The translations under genes were made by a program, and so were the position numbers. A DNA stretch of 50,373 nucleotides from a bacterium. GTDB taxonomy: Bacteria; Elusimicrobiota; Elusimicrobia; Elusimicrobiales; UBA9959. The notes beneath the pieces are model-generated. The model worked only from the letters and a program-made list of their open reading frames with translations, made no database searches and was not told the origin of the DNA. The stretch covers positions 1-50,373 of the forward strand of contig JAJYNO010000036.1 in the NCBI GenBank assembly GCA_021786295.1, in the 5' to 3' direction. Positions 43,635-50,373 of this stretch are shown here, in pieces; within the stretch, counting starts at the first letter, position 1; each line of letters starts with the position of its first letter.

Positions 43635-45516
43635 GCCCGCCGAAATGCGGAGGCTGGAGGCCGTGCTGCCGGCCGAAAGGCTGGAGGCCGCCCTGCGCGG
43701 CCTGGGGGGGACGGGCGCGGTGGAGCTTTCCCGGGCGGCCTATCCACCAGGGCGCGGCGCGGAGCGGCCTGGTACCGATTACGCCGCGCTGTCCGTCCGG
43801 CTGCGCGCCCTGATAAAAGAACTTGATTGCGGCGGCGCGGCGCCCGCCGGACGCTTGAGCGCCGCGGAGGCCGCCGCCGCGCTGGACCGCTGGGAGCTGG
43901 CCTCCGCCTACCCGCTCAAGCGCCGCGCCGAGCTGGAGGCGGAACTGCCCGGCCTGCTGGAGGCTGCAAGAAGGGCCGCTCCTTACCGCGGTCTGGCGCT
44001 GCCCTGCGGGGGGCGCGGCCTGGACTTCGTCTGTCTGCGCGCGGGCAGTCTGCCTGCGCCCCCGGCGGGCGGGTCCTGGGGGGGCGTTCCGAGGCTCTCG
44101 GCGCTGCTGGTCCTGGCCTCCGGCGGAGGGCGCGCCGAGGTCCTGGCGCTGGCTCCGAAAAGCTCGGAGGCGGAACTGGACGCCTGGCTTTCGCGCCTCG
44201 GTTTCGCCGCGGCCGCGGCCGGCGGGCCGGGACCGACGCTGGGCGACCTGGCTGCCGGGGCCGCCGCGCGTGCCGGGGCCGCCGCGGCGGAACTGCGCAG
44301 GTTCTCCGACGGGGTCCGCGCTCTGGCGCGGGCTGCCGCCGGACCGCTGGCCGCGGCCTCCCTGGCGCTGGCCGAAGCCGGGGCGCTCGCAAAGGCCGGC
44401 GCCCTGGCCGGGCGTACGGCTAGGACGGCAGTACTCTCCGGCTGGGTGCCGGCCTCGCAGGCCGGCAGGGCCGGGCGGGCGCTGACCGAAGCCTGCGGGG
44501 GTCTCTGCGCGGCGGAAAGCCGTCCGCCCGAGCGCGGCTCGTCCCCCCCGGTGCTGCTGGCCCAGCCGAGGCTGCTGAAGCCTTTCGCCGCGCTGGTGGG
44601 AGCTTACGGCCTGCCCCGCTACGGCGGCCTGGACCCTACGGTCTTCGCGGCGCTGAGCTTCCTGCCGATGTTCGGCATGATGTTCGGCGACTGCGGTCAC
44701 GGAGCTGTCGTCGGCCTCGCCGGGCTGTGGCTGGCCCTGCGCGGCCGGCCTGGCCTGCGGGCCGCTGGCTGGGGCGTCTTCGCCTGCGGTCTTTCCTCCG
44801 TCTTCTTCGGCCTCCTCTACGGCAGTTTCTTCGGCCTGGAGGGCTTCAAAAAATATGCGCTGTGGCGGGACCCGCTGGCTGGCGACCCGCTGGCCCTGAT
44901 AAAGGCCGCGCTGGCCGGAGGCGCGGCGGTCATAACGCTCGGGCTGATCCTCAACATCTATTCCCGCCTGCGCTCCGGGGACCTGGCCGGGGCGCTGCTG
45001 GGCAGGTTCGCCCTGGCCGGCCTGGTGTTCTACTGGGGAGCGCTTTCCGCCGCGGCCGGCCTGCTTTCTCTCGCGGCCGCCATGCCGGTAGTCGGGGCCG
45101 GCGTTCTTTGCTGGGTGGCTGGCGGGCTGGTCCAGGGCCTGGAGCCGGGGGCGGAGGGGAGCGGGCGCGCCGGGGCCTTCGCCGCCGCGGCGATAGGGGC
45201 CTTCGAGGGCGCGCTGCTCTACTTGGCCAACACGGTCAGCTTCGTGCGCCTGGCCGCCTACGCGCTCAGCCACGCAGCTCTGCTGGCGGCCGCGCTTTCC
45301 CTGCGGACCGCGGCCGACGGGATCTGGGGGAAGGGGTGTCTGGCCGGGGTGCTGGCCCTCGCGGCCGGCAACGCCGCGGCCATAGGCCTGGAGGGGCTGG
45401 TGGCCTCGGTGCAGGCGCTCAGGCTGGAATACTACGAATTCTTCGGTAAGTTCTTCGAGACCGGCGGCAGGCCTTTCAGGCCTTTCGCCCTGCAAGCTGG
45501 AGGTGAGCCTACATGA
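43627..45516 (+). CDS. ntpI: V/A-type ATPase subunit I (a)
   Basis: A 629-residue stator and ion-path subunit. The N-terminal soluble half (about 1-300) is Ala-rich and helical. The membrane half shows the diagnostic FGMMFGDCGHGAVVGL near 345 and SFVRLAAYALSHAALL near 540, the latter with the essential arginine. Its end overlaps the next gene by 4 nt. Confidence 0.9.
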   Translation: MLRPAEMRRLEAVLPAERLEAALRGLGGTGAVELSRAAYPPGRGAERPGTDYAALSVRLRALIKELDCGGAAPAGRLSAAEAAAALDRWELASAYPLKRRAELEAELPGLLEAARRAAPYRGLALPCGGRGLDFVCLRAGSLPAPPAGGSWGGVPRLSALLVLASGGGRAEVLALAPKSSEAELDAWLSRLGFAAAAAGGPGPTLGDLAAGAAARAGAAAAELRRFSDGVRALARAAAGPLAAASLALAEAGALAKAGALAGRTARTAVLSGWVPASQAGRAGRALTEACGGLCAAESRPPERGSSPPVLLAQPRLLKPFAALVGAYGLPRYGGLDPTVFAALSFLPMFGMMFGDCGHGAVVGLAGLWLALRGRPGLRAAGWGVFACGLSSVFFGLLYGSFFGLEGFKKYALWRDPLAGDPLALIKAALAGGAAVITLGLILNIYSRLRSGDLAGALLGRFALAGLVFYWGALSAAAGLLSLAAAMPVVGAGVLCWVAGGLVQGLEPGAEGSGRAGAFAAAAIGAFEGALLYLANTVSFVRLAAYALSHAALLAAALSLRTAADGIWGKGCLAGVLALAAGNAAAIGLEGLVASVQALRLEYYEFFGKFFETGGRPFRPFALQAGGEPT

Positions 45517-45836
45517 AAAAGAAACGTTCGAGCCTGGCGGCGGCGGTCCTGGCGTTCTGCGCCAGCCCGGCGGCGGCCGCCGCCGCCGCGGCGGCAGATC
45601 CCGGGGGCGGGGTGAACCGCTACAAGGAGATAGGCGTGGCCTTTTCGGCCGCCCTGACGATGAGCGTGTGCGTGCTCGGCGCGGCCTACGCCGTGGCGCG
45701 CATAGGCGCCGCCGCGATGGGGGCCGCGACGGAGAAGCCCGAGCTGCTGATGCGCAGCCTGATGTTCGTGGCGCTGGCGGAGGGGCTGGCCGTGCTGGGC
45801 TTCGTCATCGCGATGCTGATGGTGGGGAAGATGTGA
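45513..45836 (+). CDS. ntpK: V/A-type ATPase subunit K (c)
   Basis: A 107-residue rotor subunit with one hairpin, so two mature helices rather than the four of some sodium V-ATPases. An N-terminal Ala-rich hydrophobic extension (about 6-28) looks like a signal sequence. The ion carboxylate is Glu90 in ALAEGLAVLGF; Gly follows it and no helix-1 Gln is present, favouring protons. Confidence 0.88.
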   Translation: MKKKRSSLAAAVLAFCASPAAAAAAAAADPGGGVNRYKEIGVAFSAALTMSVCVLGAAYAVARIGAAAMGAATEKPELLMRSLMFVALAEGLAVLGFVIAMLMVGKM

Positions 45837-46102
45837 GCGCCAGGGACTCGTTCTTCTGCGTGGGAGGGGAGGAGGCCGTGCGCGGTTTCGCGCTGGCCGG
45901 CGTGCCGGGGGCCGCGGCGCGCGACCGGGCCGGCGCCGCGGCGGCGCTGGCCGCGGCCGCCGCCTCCGGCTGCGCCGTGCTGATAGTGACCGCCCCGGCC
46001 GCGGCGTTGGCGCGCGCGGCGGTGGACAGGCTGAGGCTCGGGCGCCGCCCGCTGGTAGTGGAGATAGAGGAGGCCGCGGCGGGAGGCTCCGTGTGGAAGT
46101 GA
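45833..46102 (+). CDS. V/A-type ATPase subunit F
   Basis: An 89-residue central-shaft subunit. The opening SFFCVGGEEAVRGFALAGV is the subunit F pattern (usually DEDTVxGFRLAGV). The GTG start at 45833 overlaps the preceding stop. The far C-terminal helix is shorter than usual. Confidence 0.8.
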   Translation: MSARDSFFCVGGEEAVRGFALAGVPGAAARDRAGAAAALAAAAASGCAVLIVTAPAAALARAAVDRLRLGRRPLVVEIEEAAAGGSVWK

Positions 46103-46710
46103 TAGGCGACCCCGAAGGTCTGGCCGTCCACGCGCTGGAGGCGGCGCGCCGCGAGGCCGCGGAGCTGCTGGCCGCGGCGGAAGCCGAAGCCGCGGAGCTG
46201 CTGGAGAAGGCCCGGGCCGGGGCCGAGGCCGAAGCCCGCGGCCGCGCCGCGGCCGCCGGAGCGGCCGCCGCCCTCCGCGCGGAAACGCTGCTGGCCGCGG
46301 CCGGGGGCGAGGAGGCCCTGCTGCTGGCCGCGCTCCTGGAGGCCGAGCTGGAGGAGGTCAGGACGGAGGCTGAACGCCTGCTGCGCGAGGAGAAGGCCGC
46401 GCACGAGGGCGGGACGCTGGCCGCGCTGGCGGCCCAGGCCGTGGCCGGCATGGACGGGGCGGCTTTCGTGCTGCGGACACACCCGGGGGACGCGGCCGCG
46501 CTGCGCGCCGCGCTGCCCGAGGTGGGCCGGCTGGCCGGCAGGGAAGGGCTGCAGCTGGCGCTGGAGGACGACGCCTCCGTAGGCGGGGGAGTGGTCGTCC
46601 GGGCCGCCGGCGGCGGGCAGCTCTGGGACAACAGTCTGACCGGCAGGCTGGAGAGGCTCTGGCCTTCGCTGAGGGCGGAACTGGCCGGGTTCCTGGGGGA
46701 TAAGGCATGA
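46093..46710 (+). CDS. ntpE: V/A-type ATPase subunit E
   Basis: A 205-residue peripheral-stalk subunit with a long N-terminal Ala/Glu coiled coil (about 10-115) and a compact C-terminal domain (LEDDASVGGGVVVRAAGG near 155, DNSLTGRLERLWPSLRAEL), as in subunit E. It starts with GTG inside the previous gene's end. Confidence 0.85.
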   Translation: MEVIGDPEGLAVHALEAARREAAELLAAAEAEAAELLEKARAGAEAEARGRAAAAGAAAALRAETLLAAAGGEEALLLAALLEAELEEVRTEAERLLREEKAAHEGGTLAALAAQAVAGMDGAAFVLRTHPGDAAALRAALPEVGRLAGREGLQLALEDDASVGGGVVVRAAGGGQLWDNSLTGRLERLWPSLRAELAGFLGDKA

Positions 46711-48479
46711 CAGACCGGTACGCAAAGGGGCGCGTTACGGCGGTGAGCGGCCCGGTGGTGTCCGCCGACGGGATGGCCGGCGCGCGGATGTACGAGGTTG
46801 TGCGCGTGGGCGGGCTGGGGCTGGTCGGAGAGGTGGTCAGGCAGGCCGGTGATTCGGCCACGGTGCAGGTCTACGAGGATACCTCCATGCTGAGGCCCGG
46901 GGCGCCGGTGGAGCTGACGGGCGCGCCTCTCTCCATCTGGCTGGGTCCGGGGCTGATCGGGAATATTTTCGACGGGGTGCAGCGCCCGCTGCCGGAACTT
47001 AAAAGGCTGTCCGGAGCGTGGATACGGCGCGGCGACAGGGCCGACCCGCTGGACCTCTCCAGGCGCTGGGACTTCGAGCCGCTGCTGAAGGCGGGGCAGG
47101 AGGTGTCCCCGGGCCAGGTCATAGGGCTGGTCAGGGAGACGCCGCTCGTGACGCACAAAGTTATGGTCCCGCCGGATATGAAGGGAACGGCGGTCTCCGC
47201 CGTTCCGGCCGGGCGGTATACGCTGGAGGACGAGCTGGCAGCCGTGAGGACCGCAGGCGGAACGGCGCCGTTGAGGATGCTGCAGAAGTGGCCGGTGCGG
47301 ACGCCGCGGCCGGTGCGCGGGAGACTGCGCGTCAGCGAGCCGCTCGTCACTGGCCAGCGCGTGATAGATTCCCTGTTCCCGCTGGCCAAGGGCGGCTGCG
47401 CCTGCATCCCGGGCGGCTTCGGCACCGGCAAGACGATCACGCAGCACCAGCTGGCCAAGTGGTCCGACGCGGCGATCGTGATCTTCATCGGCTGCGGCGA
47501 GCGCGGCAACGAGATGACAGAGGTGCTGCGCGAGTTCCCGGAACTCAAGGACCCGCGTTCGGGCCGCCCGCTGATGGAGCGCACTATCCTGATAGCCAAC
47601 ACCTCCAACATGCCTGTGGCCGCGCGCGAGATCTCCATCTACACGGGCATCACGATGGCGGAGTACTACCGCGACATGGGCCTCGACGTAGCCGTGTTCG
47701 CGGATTCAACCAGCCGCTGGGCAGAGGCGCTGCGCGAGATGGCCGCGCGCCTGGAGGAGATGCCCGCCGAAGAGGGCTTCCCGGCCAGCCTGCCTTCGAG
47801 GCTGGCGCAATTCTACGAGCGCGGAGGCGCCGCGATCCCGCTCGGCGGGGGGAAGGGCTCGGTCAGCATCGTAGGCGCCGTCAGTCCGCCCGGCGGGGAT
47901 TTCTCCGAGCCTGTCACGCAGCACACGCGGCGCTTCACGCGCGTGTTCTGGTCGCTCGACACGGAGCTCGCGAACGCCCGCCACTACCCGTCGATAAACT
48001 GGCTGCGCTCCTATTCCGACTACCTCGACGAGGTCGGGGAGAGCGCGGAGAAGACCTGCCCGGGCTGGCGCGGGCTGAGGGACGGGGCCGTGGAAGCGCT
48101 GCAGCGAGAGGAGCACTTCCGGCAGGTGGCCAGGCTGGTGGGACCGGACGCGCTTCCCGACGGCCAGCGCCTGCACCTCTTCTTCGGCGGCCTGCTGCGC
48201 GACGGGTTCCTGGCGCAGAACGCCTTTGACCCGGAGGACTCCTGGTGCCCGCCGGAGAAGCAGGGCGCGCTGCTGGGGCTGCTGATGGAGTTCTACCGGG
48301 CCGCGGGCGAGCTGATAGCCGCCGGCACGCCGCTCTCCGACGTGGCGGCCCTGCCCTGCGCGGCCGCCCTGGTCAGGGCGAAGACCGATCTCCGCGGGAC
48401 GGCGGAGCTGGCGGCGCTGCGGGAACGGATGCGCCGGGAGCTGGCCAGCCTCGGGCGGGCCGGAAGGGGCGAAGAATGA
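46707..48479 (+). CDS. ntpA: V/A-type ATPase catalytic subunit A
   Basis: A 590-residue catalytic subunit. It shows [16 protein letters not shown] at the start, the extra non-homologous insertion typical of A subunits (about 115-190) and Walker [18 protein letters not shown] near 235. [13 protein letters not shown] with the catalytic Glu and [14 protein letters not shown] follow. Overlaps on both sides keep subunits in step. Confidence 0.97.
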   Translation: MTDRYAKGRVTAVSGPVVSADGMAGARMYEVVRVGGLGLVGEVVRQAGDSATVQVYEDTSMLRPGAPVELTGAPLSIWLGPGLIGNIFDGVQRPLPELKRLSGAWIRRGDRADPLDLSRRWDFEPLLKAGQEVSPGQVIGLVRETPLVTHKVMVPPDMKGTAVSAVPAGRYTLEDELAAVRTAGGTAPLRMLQKWPVRTPRPVRGRLRVSEPLVTGQRVIDSLFPLAKGGCACIPGGFGTGKTITQHQLAKWSDAAIVIFIGCGERGNEMTEVLREFPELKDPRSGRPLMERTILIANTSNMPVAAREISIYTGITMAEYYRDMGLDVAVFADSTSRWAEALREMAARLEEMPAEEGFPASLPSRLAQFYERGGAAIPLGGGKGSVSIVGAVSPPGGDFSEPVTQHTRRFTRVFWSLDTELANARHYPSINWLRSYSDYLDEVGESAEKTCPGWRGLRDGAVEALQREEHFRQVARLVGPDALPDGQRLHLFFGGLLRDGFLAQNAFDPEDSWCPPEKQGALLGLLMEFYRAAGELIAAGTPLSDVAALPCAAALVRAKTDLRGTAELAALRERMRRELASLGRAGRGEE

Positions 48480-49903
48480 GCGCCGGGGACGGTCTGGAAT
48501 ATGTGGGGGCCTCGCGCATAGCGGGCCCGATAGTGGCCGTGGAGCGCGTGCGCGAAGCCGGCTTCGACGAGCTGGTGGAGATAAGGGACCCGTCCGGCCT
48601 GCGCAGGCTCGGGCGCGTGCTGGAAGTCTCGCGCGAGAGCGCGGTGGTGCAGGTGCTGGAGGGGACCGATGGCCTGTGCGGGACCACGCTGCGCGCCCGC
48701 TTCCTGGGCGAGAGCCTGCGGATCCCTGTCGGGGAGGAGATGCTCGGGCGCGTCTTCGACGGGCTGGGCCGGCCCGCCGACGGCGGGCCGCCGCCCTTCT
48801 CCGGGGACAGGCGCGACGTCAACGGCGCCCCGATAAATCCCGTGGCGCGCCGCTACCCGCGCGAGTTCATCCAGACCGGCATCTCTGCGATAGACGGCAT
48901 GAACTCGCTGGTGCGCGGCCAGAAGCTGCCGGTCTTCTCCGGCAACGGCCTGCCGCACGACCGCGTGGCCGCGCAGCTGGCCCGCCAGGCGAAGCTGCCG
49001 GGCGAGGACGGGAGGTTCTGCGTGGTCTTCGCCGCGATGGGCGTCAAGCGCGACGTGGCCGATTATTTCAGGCGCGACTTCGCCGGGTCAGGCGCGCTGT
49101 CCCGCACGGCGATGTTCCTTTCGCTGGCCGACGCTCCGGGCGTGGAGCGGCTGCTGACGCCCCGGGCCGCGCTGACGCTGGCCGAGCATCTCGCCTTCGA
49201 CCTGGGCCGCCACGTGCTGGTGATACTCACCGACATGACCAACTACTGCGAGAGCCTGCGCGAGGTCGGGACCGCCCGCGGCGAGATCCCGGGCCGCAAG
49301 GGCTACCCCGGCTACCTCTATTCCGACCTCGCCTCGCTCTACGAAAGGGCGGGGCGCGTGGAGGGTTCGCCGGGCTCGATCACGCAGACCGCGATCCTGA
49401 CGATGCCCTCCGACGATATCAGTCATCCAGTGCCGGACCTGACCGGCTATATCACCGAAGGGCAGATAGTGCTCGACCGGGGGCTGTTCCAGCGCGGCGT
49501 CTACCCGCCGATAGCCGGCCTGCCCAGCCTGTCGCGCCTGATGAAGGACGGCGTCGGCGAAGGCTATACGCGCGAGGACCACCCGGCACTGGCGAGCCAG
49601 CTGTTCGCCTGCTACGCCTACGTCAAGCGCGTGCGCGCGCTCGCGGACATCATAGGCGAGGAGGAGTTGAGCGCGCTGGACAGGCGCTATCTGGAGTTCG
49701 GGGAAGCCCTTGAACGACGCTTCCTAAGCCAGGGGGAGCGCGAGGACCGGCCTATAGCCGCGACGCTGGACCTGGGCTGGGAGATGCTGTCCATGCTTCC
49801 GCGCGACGAACTGCGCCGCGTCGGCGCCGGTCTTCTGGACGCGCATTACGGGAGGAAACCGGGCGCGCCTCCGGCCGGGGAGGGGAAAGATGGCGCTGCT
49901 TGA
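48476..49903 (+). CDS. ntpB: V/A-type ATPase subunit B
   Basis: A 475-residue non-catalytic subunit. The Walker loop position reads [18 protein letters not shown], without GKT, as in B subunits. [22 protein letters not shown]-type and [18 protein letters not shown] motifs are present. The start at 48476 overlaps the ntpA stop (ATGA). Confidence 0.96.
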   Translation: MSAGDGLEYVGASRIAGPIVAVERVREAGFDELVEIRDPSGLRRLGRVLEVSRESAVVQVLEGTDGLCGTTLRARFLGESLRIPVGEEMLGRVFDGLGRPADGGPPPFSGDRRDVNGAPINPVARRYPREFIQTGISAIDGMNSLVRGQKLPVFSGNGLPHDRVAAQLARQAKLPGEDGRFCVVFAAMGVKRDVADYFRRDFAGSGALSRTAMFLSLADAPGVERLLTPRAALTLAEHLAFDLGRHVLVILTDMTNYCESLREVGTARGEIPGRKGYPGYLYSDLASLYERAGRVEGSPGSITQTAILTMPSDDISHPVPDLTGYITEGQIVLDRGLFQRGVYPPIAGLPSLSRLMKDGVGEGYTREDHPALASQLFACYAYVKRVRALADIIGEEELSALDRRYLEFGEALERRFLSQGEREDRPIAATLDLGWEMLSMLPRDELRRVGAGLLDAHYGRKPGAPPAGEGKDGAA

Positions 49904-50373
49904 GGTGCCGGCCACCAAGTCGTCCCTGCTCGAGCTGCGGCGCCAGCTCTCCTTCGCCGAGGAGGGCTACGAGCTGCTGGACCGGAAGAGGGAGCTCCTG
50001 CTCCTGGAACTGGCGGAAACCAGGAAGAAGACGGCCGCGGCCGGCCTGGAGGCGGGCATGACGCTGCGCGCCGCCTTTTCCGCGCTGCGCGCCGCCGAAC
50101 TTTCCGGAGGCGGAGCGGCGGTGGACAGGGGCTCCGCCGGCGCTCCGCCCGCTCCGGCCGCCGTCATAAAGGAGCGGCGGCTGATGGGTGTGGCCCTGCC
50201 TGCGGCTTCGGCGCCGCCGCCAGCGGGGTCCCAGGTCTTCGGCCCCGCCGGGATCCCCCCCGAAGCGGCGCTGGCGCGCGAACTCTTCTGCCGGGCGCTG
50301 CCGGGGCTGGCCGCGCTGGCCGGCCTGCAGACCTCGGCCGCGCGTCTGGCGGCGGAGCTCAAAAAGACCCAGC
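49890..50373 (+). CDS. ntpD: V/A-type ATPase subunit D, 3'-truncated by window edge
   Basis: The first 161 residues of the central shaft. The opening [20 protein letters not shown] followed by [13 protein letters not shown] is the subunit D signature. It begins 14 nt before the ntpB stop. The C-terminal coiled coil continues beyond the window. Confidence 0.92.
   Translation, partial: MALLEVPATKSSLLELRRQLSFAEEGYELLDRKRELLLLELAETRKKTAAAGLEAGMTLRAAFSALRAAELSGGGAAVDRGSAGAPPAPAAVIKERRLMGVALPAASAPPPAGSQVFGPAGIPPEAALARELFCRALPGLAALAGLQTSAARLAAELKKTQ

Noticed and set aside
45513-45836. Sodium-type rotor for the V/A-ATPase
   Set aside because: Gly follows the ion-binding Glu and there is no helix-1 Gln; only a two-helix hairpin is present.

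Overview
The window reads like a chromosomal segment of a GC-rich, Gram-negative, probably anaerobic bacterium from a poorly cultured phylum. The outer-membrane inference rests on a heptose-epimerase (LPS inner core) gene and many signal-peptide proteins. The gene mix (SWIB-domain protein, DUF3857/transglutaminase proteins, clostripain-like protease, side-by-side F-type and V/A-type ATPases, abundant sigma-54 signals) suits Elusimicrobiota or a relative. That placement is inference, not proof. No insertion sequence, phage or CRISPR array was seen.

Region 1 (1-12.9 kb) is the most unusual part. After a truncated serS comes what looks like a class III lanthipeptide locus. Two 32-residue precursor peptides, too short for ordinary gene calling, lie in tandem at 1168-1266 and 1310-1408. 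Each has an ILELQ leader motif and an S-x2-S-x2-C core. They are followed by a secreted DUF4097-like protein, a lyase-kinase-cyclase synthetase (LanKC) and a translationally coupled ABC exporter. Next come an opposite-strand ABC-2 transporter (possible immunity or export) and a secreted, membrane-anchored protein. Last are a sigma-54 response-regulator activator, a 58-residue protein resembling a bare histidine-kinase H-box hairpin, and a divergent sigma-54 factor. Four -24/-12 (sigma-54) promoters sit in front of the precursors, the ABC-2 transporter, the secreted protein and the sigma factor. A palindrome, TTTCATTTGAAA, stands in pairs upstream of the precursor and sigma-factor promoters and is a candidate activator-binding site. 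Together these suggest a self-contained, sigma-54-switched lanthipeptide regulon.

Region 2 (12.9-20.6 kb): an M13 metallopeptidase, then, past a perfect bidirectional terminator, three minus-strand secreted proteins that share a small N-terminal beta-rich domain. Two are DUF3857/transglutaminase-like, one of them apparently catalytically dead, and one carries YwqK/MORN-like repeats. A tRNA-Ile2(CAT) lies between them.

Region 3 (20.6-26.1 kb): an Rrf2 regulator with a perfect palindromic operator and a coupled ferredoxin-like protein, a small secreted protein, tRNA-Cys, a class I aminotransferase, ATP-dependent PEP carboxykinase, a 23-bp inverted-repeat element and a SWIB-domain protein.

Region 4 (26.1-34 kb): secreted proteins including a trypsin-like and a clostripain-like protease, a GT39-like membrane glycosyltransferase, and a triple-receiver GGDEF protein.

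Region 5 (34-50.4 kb): a complete F-type ATPase operon, interrupted between atpA and atpG by an ADP-heptose epimerase gene, then a terminator, then a V/A-type ATPase operon running off the right edge. Both rotor subunits lack obvious sodium-ligand motifs.
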